Assembly (NCBI GenBank): GCA_044507525.1
Contig: JBIQJM010000049.1
Location: forward strand, 1 to 22,552
Direction: 5' to 3'
DNA length: 22,552 bases
Origin: Zeimonas sp044507525
GTDB taxonomy: Bacteria; Pseudomonadota; Gammaproteobacteria; Burkholderiales; Burkholderiaceae_E
Position 1 is the stretch's first letter, and each line of letters starts with the position of its first letter. Position numbers and translations under genes: made by a program. Of the stretch, positions 7,903 through 14,517 are shown piece by piece. Below the pieces are notes generated by a model that saw only the letters and a program-made list of their open reading frames with translations, was not told where the DNA came from and ran no database searches.

Positions 7903-8409
7903 ATGCGCGACCTGCACGTCTCCTGGGACGAGTACAACCGGCTGATCGAGAAGCTCGCGCTGAAGGTCTGGGACTCCGGGTGGAGCTTCGACGCGGTCGT
8001 CTGCATCGCACGCGGAGGGCTGCGCGTCGGCGACGTCTTCTCGCGGCTGTTCGACAAGCCGCTCGGCATCGTGTTCACCAGCTCGTACCGCGAGGACGAG
8101 GGGAAGCGCCGCGGCGAGCTGCACATCGGCGAGCACCTGGCGAGCGCGGGCCCGCTGCCCGGGCCGGGCTGGCTCGTGGTCGACGACCTCGCCGATTCCG
8201 GCGTCACCCTCGCGCAACTGGTGCCCGCATTGCGCGCGCGCCATCCGCAGGCGAAGGAGATCCGCACGGCGGTACTATGGTGCAAGGGCGCATCGATCGC
8301 GCAACCCGACTACGCGGTCGAGCATCTGCCCAGCAATCCGTGGATCCACCAGCCCTTCGAGGAGTACGACCACATGCGGCCGGGCGACCTCAAGGCGCGA
8401 TGGGGATAG
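7903..8409 (+). CDS. Phosphoribosyltransferase (type I PRTase fold)
   Basis: This 168-residue protein has the PRPP-binding motif WLVVDDLADSGVTL, with the paired acidic residues and the SGxT phosphate loop of type I phosphoribosyltransferases. It also has an upstream CIARGGLRVGDVFSR segment, corresponding to the pyrophosphate-loop region, and FTSSYR in the substrate or hood region. It resembles the xanthine/hypoxanthine-type or uncharacterised COG2236-like enzymes. The substrate base cannot be read from the sequence. The position 24 bp after purA suggests purine salvage, an inference from context. The product would act in the cytoplasm; no signal or membrane segment is present. Confidence 0.88.
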   Translation: MRDLHVSWDEYNRLIEKLALKVWDSGWSFDAVVCIARGGLRVGDVFSRLFDKPLGIVFTSSYREDEGKRRGELHIGEHLASAGPLPGPGWLVVDDLADSGVTLAQLVPALRARHPQAKEIRTAVLWCKGASIAQPDYAVEHLPSNPWIHQPFEEYDHMRPGDLKARWG

Positions 8410-8413
8410 CCGG

Positions 8414-8441
8414 AAAACACGAAAGCCTGCTCGCGCAGGCT
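8414..8441 (-). terminator. Rho-independent terminator of tRNA-Leu
   Basis: On the - strand, just after the tRNA, AGCCTGC-GCGA-GCAGGCT forms a 7-bp stem with a 4-base loop (plus-strand arms 8424-8430 and 8435-8441). It is followed by TTCGTGTTTT. The run of T is interrupted but appropriate. On the + strand the same hairpin has no T-tract, so it is oriented for the tRNA. Confidence 0.7.
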
Positions 8442-8447
8442 CGATGA

Positions 8448-8534
8448 TGGTGCCCAGAAGAGGACTCGAACCTCCACAGTGTTGCCACCGCCAGGACCTG
8501 AACCTGGTGCGTCTACCAATTCCGCCATCTGGGC
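8448..8534 (-). tRNA. tRNA-Leu(CAG)
   Basis: The reverse complement starts GCCCAGA and ends TCTGGGC-A-CCA, giving a perfect 7-bp acceptor stem and an encoded CCA. The anticodon stem CCAGG/CCTGG encloses the loop TTCAGGT, so the anticodon is CAG, reading CUG. The D region carries GCGGAATTGGTAGACGC. A long variable arm (CGGTGGCAACACTGT region) marks it as a class II tRNA (Leu). The T arm is GGAGG-TTCGAGT-CCTC. The length of 87 nt including CCA is normal. CTG is a very abundant Leu codon in the surrounding genes. The gene is a single-tRNA unit with its own promoter and terminator, opposed to the flanking + strand genes. Confidence 0.97.
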
Positions 8535-8562
8535 GATGCGCCTGGGACGATTTCCGCAGGCA

Positions 8563-8583
8563 GCGACCGGAAGGGCCGGTCGC
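8563..8583 (-). other. Perfect 8-bp hairpin in tRNA-Leu leader
   Basis: GCGACCGG (8563-8570) and CCGGTCGC (8576-8583) form a perfect 8-bp stem with a 5-nt loop. It lies between the predicted tRNA promoter and the mature tRNA 5' end. It would be in the precursor leader of about 55 nt. No T-tract follows in either direction, so it does not look like a terminator. It may influence 5' processing; that is inference. Confidence 0.5.
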
Positions 8584-8596
8584 GCGTAGAGGCGGG

Positions 8597-8625
8597 ATTC
8601 TGAATCGCTCGCATCGATCTGTCAA
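8597..8625 (-). promoter_or_regulatory. Sigma-70 promoter of tRNA-Leu
   Basis: On the - strand a perfect TTGACA (-35; + strand 8620-8625) is separated by exactly 17 bp from CAGAAT (-10; + strand 8597-8602, 4 of 6 matches). The predicted start is near 8590, followed by a leader of about 55 nt before the mature tRNA. The consensus -35 and ideal spacing make this one of the two best promoters in the window. Confidence 0.75.
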
Positions 8626-8643
8626 ATCGAACGAGGCGATTCA
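8601..8643 (+). promoter_or_regulatory. Inverted repeat covering rnr ribosome-binding site
   Basis: TGAATCGC (8601-8608) is repeated inverted as GCGATTCA (8636-8643), directly abutting the rnr GTG at 8644. The pairing extends inward as TCG with CGA after a one-base bulge (12-nt right arm 8632-8643). The right arm contains the rnr Shine-Dalgarno GAGG (8633-8636). If transcribed on the + strand the hairpin would hide it. The left arm also overlaps the -10 of the divergent tRNA promoter by two bases. Confidence 0.5.
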
Positions 8644-11304
8644 GTGACCGAGAAGACCTGGTTCGCGCCCACGCGCGAAGCGATCCTCGAATGCCTGCGC
8701 GCGGCCGACGTGCCGATGACGCCGCACGAGCTGGCCGAGCGTCTGGCGGTGCCGTCGACGCACTTCGACAACCTGAACCGGCGGCTGCTCGCCATGGAGC
8801 GCGACGGCCAGCTGCTGCCGAACCGCAAGGGCGTGCTGCTGCTGGCGAGCAAGCTCGATCTCGTCGCCGGGCGCGTGCAGGGGCATCGCGACGGTTTCGG
8901 CTTCCTGATTCCCGACGAGGGCGGCGTCGACGTCTTCCTGTCGCCGCGGGAGATGCAGAAGGTCATGCACGGCGACCGCGTGCTGCTCAAGCGCACCGGA
9001 TTCGACGCGCGTGGGCGGCCCGAAGGGCGCATCGTCGAAGTCACCGAACGCGCGAATCGCCGCATCGTCGGGCGCTTCCTGAACGAGCGCGGCGTCGACC
9101 TGGTCGTGCCGGAAGACCAGCGCATCAAGCACGACATCGTGATCCCTCCCGGGGAGACGCAGCGCGCCCAGCAGGGGCAGGTCGTCACGGTGGAGATCAT
9201 CGAGCCTCCGGTCGGCGGCGCTCCGCCGATCGGGCGCGTCGTCGAGGTGCTCGGCGAGATCGACGATCCGGGCATGGAGATCGAGATCGCGGTGCGCAAG
9301 TTCGACGTGCCGCACGTCTTCAGCGACGCGGCGCTCGCGCAGGCGGCGAGCCTGCCCAATGCGGTGCGCGCCGCCGACCTGGACGGGCGCATCGACCTGC
9401 GCGACGTGCCGCTGGTGACGATCGACGGCGAGGACGCGCGCGACTTCGACGACGCCGTCTATTGCGAGCCGATCGAGGCGGCCGGGCGCCGCCAGGCGGC
9501 GTTCCGGGTGCTCGTCGCGATCGCCGACGTCGGGCACTACGTCGTCGACGGCGACGCACTCGACCACGATGCGCTCGAGCGCAGCACCTCGGTGTACTTC
9601 CCGCGCCGCGTGATCCCGATGCTGCCGGAGAAGCTCTCCAACGGGCTTTGCTCGCTGAACCCCGGCGTCGATCGCCTCGTGCTGGTCTGCGACATGGTGA
9701 TCGAGCACGACGGCCGGATGCGCGGCTACCAGTTCTACGAAGCGGTGATGCACTCGGCCGCGCGACTGACCTACGACGAGGTCTGGGCGATGCTCTCGGG
9801 CGCGGCCGCTTCGCTGTCGGTGGCGCCCGCGCATGCGGCGCTCGCGCCGCAGCTGCGCAACCTGCACGAGCTGTATCGCGTGCTCGCGTCGGCGCGGCGC
9901 GCGCGCGGCGCGATCGACTTCGAGACGATCGAGACGAAGATCGTCTGCGATCCCGCCGGACGCATAGAGCGCATCGTGCCGAGCCAGCGAAACGACGCGC
10001 ACAAGCTGATCGAGGAATGCATGCTGGCGGCGAACGTCTGCGCGGCCGACTGGATGCGCCGCAGCCGCCATTCCGGGCTGTACCGCGTGCACGAGGGGCC
10101 GGTCGCCGAGAAGCTCGCGAAGCTGCGCGAGTTCCTGCGCAGCTTCGGCCTGCAACTCGCCGGCGGCGACGAACCGTCGCCGGCCGACTACGCGGCGCTC
10201 GGCGAGCAGGTGCGCGGCCGGCCCGACGCGATGCTGCTGCAGACGATGATGCTGCGTTCGATGCAGCAGGCGATCTACTCGCCGGACAACGTCGGCCACT
10301 TCGGCCTCGCCTACGACGCGTATGCGCATTTCACGTCGCCGATCCGCCGCTATCCCGACCTGCTCACGCATCGCGTGATCAAGGCGCTGCTGCGCGGCGA
10401 GCGCTATCGTCCCGCACCGGACGCCGGGCTGCTCCGCGAGGCGATGCGCACTCGTCCGCCGGGTGCCGACGACGATCTCGTCGAACCGGAGATCGACGAC
10501 GAGGGCGCAGCGACCGGCGTGACCTTCGATGCGCGTCGCCCGCTCGATGCGGAACCGGCGGCGGGCGGCGGCGATGCGAAGTCGGCGGCGGGCAGGAAAG
10601 CCGCGACGGCGAAGCGCACCGGCGCCGCCGCGAAGAAGGCGCAGCGCACCGCCGGGCGACCGGCCGCCGCGTCGTCGCGCACTGCGTCGCGTACGAGCGC
10701 GAGCGCTCCGGCGAAGGGCGATGACGCGGGCGAGCGTCGCCGCGAGCACGAGTTGTGGCGGCTGCTCGGTTCCATCTGCTCGATGCACGAGCGTCGCGCC
10801 GACGAGGCATCGCGCGACGTCGCGGCCTGGCTGAAGTGCATGTACGTGCGCGAGCGCGTCGGCGAGGCCTTCGTCGGGCGCGTGACGGGCGTCGCGCCGT
10901 TCGGCGTCTTCGTCACGCTCGACGAGCTGTACGTCGAGGGAATGGTGCACGTCTCGGAGCTGGGCAGCGAATACTTCCAGTACAACGAGGTCGCGCACGA
11001 GCTGCGCGGCGAGCGCACCGGCAGGCGCTACCGGCTCACCGACGAGCTCGAGGTGCAGGTCTCGCGCGTCGACCTCGAGGCGAGGCGCATCGACTTCCGG
11101 CTCGTCGACCGGCTCGGCTTCCGCGAACTGCAGCGCGGCCGCGAGGCGCGCGACGGCGAGGCCGCGGCGCTGCCGAAGGCCGCTCCGGCGAAGTCGGAGA
11201 AGGTGAAGAAGGCGCGTGCCGAGCGCATCGCCGCAAGGAGCAAGACGCCGGAAGCCACGGCGTCGTCGAAGAAGCGGCGCACCGGCCTGCGTCGCCGCCA
11301 CTGA
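8644..11304 (+). CDS. rnr: Ribonuclease R with long Ala/Lys-rich insertion
   Basis: RNase R is a processive 3'-5' exoribonuclease that degrades structured RNA and acts in rRNA quality control and trans-translation. The 886-residue protein starts at a GTG preceded by GAGG. It shows an N-terminal winged-helix region, two cold-shock-like OB domains and the RNB catalytic domain. IDGEDARDFDDA at residues 260-271 carries the metal-binding aspartates (D261, D267, D269, D270). HFTSPIRRYPDL and ERRADEASRDV come further on. An S1 domain begins near residue 740 (GRVTGVAPFGVFV), and a Lys/Arg-rich tail fills the last 45 or so residues. Between RYPDL...LRGERYRP and SMHERRADEA lies a low-complexity insertion (about residues 600-700) that is far shorter in E. 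coli (813 residues total). rlmB follows after 47 bp, as in E. coli. Confidence 0.96.
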   Translation: MTEKTWFAPTREAILECLRAADVPMTPHELAERLAVPSTHFDNLNRRLLAMERDGQLLPNRKGVLLLASKLDLVAGRVQGHRDGFGFLIPDEGGVDVFLSPREMQKVMHGDRVLLKRTGFDARGRPEGRIVEVTERANRRIVGRFLNERGVDLVVPEDQRIKHDIVIPPGETQRAQQGQVVTVEIIEPPVGGAPPIGRVVEVLGEIDDPGMEIEIAVRKFDVPHVFSDAALAQAASLPNAVRAADLDGRIDLRDVPLVTIDGEDARDFDDAVYCEPIEAAGRRQAAFRVLVAIADVGHYVVDGDALDHDALERSTSVYFPRRVIPMLPEKLSNGLCSLNPGVDRLVLVCDMVIEHDGRMRGYQFYEAVMHSAARLTYDEVWAMLSGAAASLSVAPAHAALAPQLRNLHELYRVLASARRARGAIDFETIETKIVCDPAGRIERIVPSQRNDAHKLIEECMLAANVCAADWMRRSRHSGLYRVHEGPVAEKLAKLREFLRSFGLQLAGGDEPSPADYAALGEQVRGRPDAMLLQTMMLRSMQQAIYSPDNVGHFGLAYDAYAHFTSPIRRYPDLLTHRVIKALLRGERYRPAPDAGLLREAMRTRPPGADDDLVEPEIDDEGAATGVTFDARRPLDAEPAAGGGDAKSAAGRKAATAKRTGAAAKKAQRTAGRPAAASSRTASRTSASAPAKGDDAGERRREHELWRLLGSICSMHERRADEASRDVAAWLKCMYVRERVGEAFVGRVTGVAPFGVFVTLDELYVEGMVHVSELGSEYFQYNEVAHELRGERTGRRYRLTDELEVQVSRVDLEARRIDFRLVDRLGFRELQRGREARDGEAAALPKAAPAKSEKVKKARAERIAARSKTPEATASSKKRRTGLRRRH

Positions 11305-11351
11305 AGCGAGGGCAGGTTGAGCACGCGAACGACGCACGGGCACCCCCATCG

Positions 11352-12095
11352 ATGGTGATCTACGGTTTTCATGCGGTACTCGCCAGGCTGCGCCGCGCGC
11401 CGGCCGGCATCCGCGACCTGTACGTCGACGCGCGTCGCGAGGATGCGCGCGTGCGCGACCTCCTGCGGGTCGCGCAGGAAGCCGGCGTACGCGCGCATTT
11501 CGTCGATGCCGAGCGCATCGAGCGGTTGTGTCCGCACAAGCGCCACCAGGGGGTCGTCGCGATCGCCGGCGATCCGCCGCCGAGCCTGCGCCTCGACGAA
11601 GTGCTCGACGCGCGCGAGGGCGAGCCCGAGCCGGTCGTGCTGCTCGTGCTCGACGGCGTGACCGATCCGCGCAATCTCGGCGCGTGCCTGCGCGTGGCCG
11701 ACGGCGCCGGCGCGGCGGCGGTCATCGCGCCGAAGGATCGCGCCTGCGGGCTCACCGAGATCGCGATGCAGACGGCCAGCGGCGCCGCCGAGAGCGTGCC
11801 GTACGTGATGGTGACGAACCTCGCGCGCGCGCTCGACGAGATCCGCGATCGCGGCATCTTCGTCGTCGGTACCGACGAGCGAGCGCCGGGCAGCGTCTTC
11901 GAGCAGGCGCTCTCGGGCCCGGTCGCCTGGGTGCTCGGCGCCGAGGGCAGCGGCATGCGGCGCCTGACGCGCGAGCGCTGCGATGCGCTCGCGCACATTC
12001 CGATGCGAGGGCAGGTCGGCAGCCTGAACGTCTCGGTTGCCGCGGGGGTGGTGCTCTACGAGACGCTGCGCCAGCGCTCGACGGGGTCGACGTGA
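11352..12095 (+). CDS. rlmB: 23S rRNA (guanosine-2'-O)-methyltransferase RlmB
   Basis: RlmB 2'-O-methylates G2251 (E. coli numbering) in the peptidyl-transferase P loop of 23S rRNA. The 247-residue protein has an N-terminal L30e-like substrate-binding domain (VIYGFHAVLARL onward). A SPOUT methyltransferase domain follows with the three SpoU motifs: DGVTDPRNLGACLR, GAEGSGMRRLTR and IPMRGQVGSLNVSVAAGV. The TASGAAESVPY segment is also typical. The length is close to E. coli RlmB (243). No strong ribosome-binding site precedes the ATG. The gene follows rnr by 47 bp, an arrangement conserved from enterobacteria. Confidence 0.96.
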   Translation: MVIYGFHAVLARLRRAPAGIRDLYVDARREDARVRDLLRVAQEAGVRAHFVDAERIERLCPHKRHQGVVAIAGDPPPSLRLDEVLDAREGEPEPVVLLVLDGVTDPRNLGACLRVADGAGAAAVIAPKDRACGLTEIAMQTASGAAESVPYVMVTNLARALDEIRDRGIFVVGTDERAPGSVFEQALSGPVAWVLGAEGSGMRRLTRERCDALAHIPMRGQVGSLNVSVAAGVVLYETLRQRSTGST

Positions 12096-12144
12096 GACCG
12101 GCGCGGCCGCGGCAGGCGACAGCGGGCCGAGGGCCCCGCGCCGC

Positions 12145-12897
12145 ATGAACGACGCAGCCATGATCCGCGCCCGCGCGTGGCTGCAGGAAGCCGCGCGCGT
12201 CGTCGTCTTCACCGGCGCCGGCGTTTCCGCCGAGAGCGGCATCCCGACCTTCCGCGATGCGCTGACCGGGCTGTGGGCGCGCTTCGACCCGGAGGCGCTC
12301 GCCACCGAGGCCGGGTTCCGCGCCGATCCTGCGCTCGTCTGGCGCTGGTATGCCGAACGGCGCGAGGCGGTGGCGAACGCGCAGCCGAACGCCGCGCATC
12401 GCGCGATCGCGGCGTTCGAGGCGCAAGGCCGCCGTCGGGTCGACGTCGTCACGCAGAACGTCGACGGGCTGCACCGCCGTGCCGGCAGTCGCCGCGTGCT
12501 CGAGCTGCACGGCGACATCGGGCGCGTCAAGTGCCTCGAAGGCTGCGGCACGCCCGAGTCGATCGGCGCGGACCGGGATTGGCGAACCGATCTGCGCCAG
12601 CCGCCGCCGTGTCCGCGCTGCGGCGCGCCCTTGCGGCCCGACGTCGTATGGTTCGGCGAGTTCCTGCCCGCGGACGTGCTCGCCGCAGCGCAGCGCGCGG
12701 CGTCGGAGTGCGACGCGATGCTCGTCGTCGGCACGTCGGCGCTGGTCTATCCGGCGGCGGAGCTTCCGGAACTCGCGCGGCGCGCCGGCGCTCGGCTCGT
12801 CGTCGTCGATCCGGACGAGACCGCGATCGACGACATCGCCGACGCGTGCCTGCGCGCGCCGGCCACGGCGGCGCTACCGCCGATGCTCGCGGAATAG
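12145..12897 (+). CDS. NAD-dependent protein deacylase, Sir2 family class III type
   Basis: Sirtuins use NAD+ to remove acyl groups from lysine. The 250-residue protein carries FTGAGVSAESGIPTFR (NAD binding), TQNVDGLH, the catalytic His in LELHGD (H122), VVWFGE and VVGTSALVYPAAELP. Tyr69 and Arg72 (WYAERR) form the YxxR pair that in SIRT5 and CobB favours acidic acyl groups such as succinyl. That supports desuccinylase activity in addition to deacetylase activity, by family knowledge. Zinc ligands are C130, C134 (spaced CX3C rather than CX2C) and a later CPRC. ATG 12145 has GAGGG 11 nt upstream; ATG 12160 is an alternative. The 3' end overlaps the convergent nuclease gene by 24 bp. Confidence 0.93.
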   Translation: MNDAAMIRARAWLQEAARVVVFTGAGVSAESGIPTFRDALTGLWARFDPEALATEAGFRADPALVWRWYAERREAVANAQPNAAHRAIAAFEAQGRRRVDVVTQNVDGLHRRAGSRRVLELHGDIGRVKCLEGCGTPESIGADRDWRTDLRQPPPCPRCGAPLRPDVVWFGEFLPADVLAAAQRAASECDAMLVVGTSALVYPAAELPELARRAGARLVVVDPDETAIDDIADACLRAPATAALPPMLAE

Positions 12898-13518
12898 CCA
12901 GGGCGCGACCGGGTCGTTGTGTTCCCACAGCCCGGCGCGCCGGGCCATCGCGTCGGCCTGCGCGCGCGCGTAGCGCTCGCGGTCGACCGGGGCCAGGTCG
13001 GCGTCGTAGCGCGCGAAATGCCACGCCAGTCCGTCTTCGAGCTGCTCCAGCCCGATGTCGCGCCCGCCGACGAGCACGCGCCCGACGGCTCGGCCGTAGG
13101 CGTCGACCTTGATCGCCTCGATGCGCACTTCGCGATCGTCGATGGCCTCGCGCAAGGCCCGGCGCGAGACGTTGGCGAAGGGCTGCGTGCGCTCGGGTGC
13201 GTCGATGCCGGCGATGCGCACGCCGAGCTTGCGTCCGTCGGTCGTGCGCAGCCGGAACGAGTCGCCGTCGTAGACGTGCTCGACGACGCCGTCGATCCAG
13301 GCGACCGCGCGCGTCGAGCGCGCGTCGGCAGGGGGCTGCGGCGCCGGCCGGGGCGGCGGTTGCGGCGCGGGTTGCGGAGCCGGCTGCGGGGCCGGCAACG
13401 GCGGGTTGCCACGCGCCTGCGCGGTCGGCGCCGCGCACGCGATCAGCAGCGCGAGCGCGAGCGCGAGCGACCGGATGGGCGACGAAGCCCTGCGCGCGGC
13501 CCTCGCGGAGCGCCCCAC
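12874..13518 (-). CDS. Exported thermonuclease-like (SNase) protein
   Basis: This 214-residue protein begins with a basic N-terminus and hydrophobic core (SLALALALLIACAAPTAQA). It would be cut after AQA (signal peptidase I) or could be a lipoprotein at C28 (LIAC). A Pro/Gln-rich repeat linker (PAPQPAPQPAPQ) follows. The staphylococcal-nuclease fold then shows VYDGDSFRL, VRIAGIDAPE (Arg and Glu equivalent to R35 and E43 of SNase) and VDAYGRAVGR (equivalent to R87), so all three catalytic residues are present. A phosphodiesterase acting outside the cytoplasm is expected. The start is a GTG without a clear ribosome-binding site, 7 bp after the DUF883 stop, which suggests coupling to that gene. 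The 3' end overlaps the sirtuin gene. Confidence 0.9.
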   Translation of the reverse strand: MGRSARAARRASSPIRSLALALALLIACAAPTAQARGNPPLPAPQPAPQPAPQPPPRPAPQPPADARSTRAVAWIDGVVEHVYDGDSFRLRTTDGRKLGVRIAGIDAPERTQPFANVSRRALREAIDDREVRIEAIKVDAYGRAVGRVLVGGRDIGLEQLEDGLAWHFARYDADLAPVDRERYARAQADAMARRAGLWEHNDPVAPWLFREHRR

Positions 13519-13525
13519 CGGCGGT

Positions 13526-13843
13526 TCAGCGGCGCGAGAGCAGTACGCCGAGCAGCACGCCGACCGCCGCCGCGATGCCGACGGCGTTCCACGGGTGCTC
13601 GTGCACGTATTCGTTGGTGTCGGCCGCGGTCTGTCGTGCGGTCTCGAGCGCGGCCTCCTGGAAGGATTCGAGCTCGTTGCGTGCCGTGGCGACGCCGCGT
13701 TCGAGGCGCTCGCGCACGAGATGCAACTGCTCGTTGCCGCCGCGCGAAGCGGCCTTCAGCATCTCCTCGGCGTCGTTCACCAGCGATCGCAGCTCGGCGG
13801 CAAGGCGGTCCCGGGCGCTCGCTGCCTGGTCCATCGCGTCCAT
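13526..13843 (-). CDS. DUF883 family protein (ElaB/YqjD-like)
   Basis: This 105-residue protein is an amphipathic, Ala/Glu/Arg-rich helical domain with a C-terminal anchor. The anchor begins NEYVHEHPWNAVGIAAAVG and ends VLLGVLLSRR, the classic end of the ElaB/YqjD/DUF883 family. E. coli relatives are inner-membrane proteins that can bind ribosomes in stationary phase, so a membrane-tethered stress role is plausible. The start was chosen at the ATG at 13843 because a strong AGGAGA lies 7 nt upstream; a longer frame reading would run into the usp gene. It lies 40 bp after usp and 7 bp before the nuclease gene, so a three-gene operon is likely. Confidence 0.9.
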   Translation of the reverse strand: MDAMDQAASARDRLAAELRSLVNDAEEMLKAASRGGNEQLHLVRERLERGVATARNELESFQEAALETARQTAADTNEYVHEHPWNAVGIAAAVGVLLGVLLSRR

Positions 13844-13883
13844 TGGCCTTTCTCCTGGTTCGTGCAGGGTTCGCGCGTCGCGT

Positions 13884-14327
13884 TCAACGGAACACGAGCA
13901 CCGGGATGCTCGAATGCGTGAGCACCTTGTTCGTTTCACTGCCGAGCACCAGCGCGCTCAGCCCGCGCCTTCCGTGCGAAGCCATGAAGATGAGGTCGCA
14001 GCCGCGGTCGCGTGCGGTGTCGATGATCGCGCGATAGGGCTGCGTGTGCCGCACCGCGACCGTGTCGCACTCGACGCCCGCGGCGGCGGCCGCCTGCTCG
14101 ACCGCCTCGAGCACGATGCGTCCCGTCTCCTCGGTGGCCTTGGTGAACTCGGCGAACGACGCCTCGCCGGCTGCCGGGAACTCGGCGAAGGCCGGCGGGA
14201 TGTACTCGGGCATCACGTGCAGCGCCGTGACGCGCGCGCCGCTCTCCCGGGCGAACTGCATCGCCCGCTCGACCGCGTTGTTCGACAGCTCGGATCCGTC
14301 GGTGGGAATGAGCAGGTGCTTGTACAC
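13884..14327 (-). CDS. Universal stress protein, UspA family
   Basis: This 147-residue protein starts MYKHLLIPTDGSELS (GTG start, with GGAG 7 nt upstream). It contains the ATP-binding signature SHGRRGLSALVLGS followed by TNKVLTHSSIPVLVF. It is a single-domain cytoplasmic UspA protein, probably of the nucleotide-binding type. The conserved Asp in PTDGS (D10) is present. Homologues are induced by starvation, oxygen limitation or redox stress, and many are under FNR-type control. The gene is divergent from a Crp/Fnr regulator across a 296-bp gap and leads the usp-DUF883-nuclease run. A longer reading (MCASSPRRRIVY...) is less likely because it lacks a ribosome-binding site. Confidence 0.95.
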   Translation of the reverse strand: MYKHLLIPTDGSELSNNAVERAMQFARESGARVTALHVMPEYIPPAFAEFPAAGEASFAEFTKATEETGRIVLEAVEQAAAAAGVECDTVAVRHTQPYRAIIDTARDRGCDLIFMASHGRRGLSALVLGSETNKVLTHSSIPVLVFR

Positions 14328-14344
14328 GATTCTTCTCCGCGGGC

Positions 14345-14370
14345 TCGATGCGCACATGCTAGTCGATGCG
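14345..14370 (-). promoter_or_regulatory. 8-mer direct repeat flanking possible usp -10
   Basis: TCGATGCG occurs at 14345-14352 and 14363-14370, 18 bp apart. Between the copies the - strand reads TAGCAT (+ strand 14356-14361), a possible -10 element (4 of 6) about 30 bp before the usp GTG. No -35 hexamer is evident, which would fit an activator-dependent promoter. This is weak but directly visible. Confidence 0.3.
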
Positions 14371-14517
14371 AACCCGCCGCGCGAGTCGAGCCCGACCGCC
14401 GCGTCGGGGATCCCGCCGCCGTGCCCTGGGGTCCGGATGGGGCTCGCGGAGCCGCATTTGCGCGCAGCCCCGTCGTCACCGGCCCGCCGTTGCCGCCCCG
14501 CCGTGGCCGGGCCCGTC

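Noticed and set aside
6253..8244. A 663-codon - strand frame opposite hisZ-purA
   Set aside because: It covers parts of three well-identified + strand genes and shows no domain signature.
8448..8534. tRNA-Leu as an integration site for a mobile element
   Set aside because: No integrase, no duplicated tRNA 3' end and no foreign-looking genes were seen on either side.
8641..11349. A 902-codon open frame on the - strand exactly opposite rnr
   Set aside because: RNase R on the + strand has full domain structure. The opposite frame is Arg/Ala/Val/Asp-rich without any recognisable motif, a usual artefact of GC-rich third-position bias.
13406..13921. A 171-codon + strand frame opposite DUF883
   Set aside because: The opposite strand has a family match with an excellent ribosome-binding site; this frame has none and no motif.
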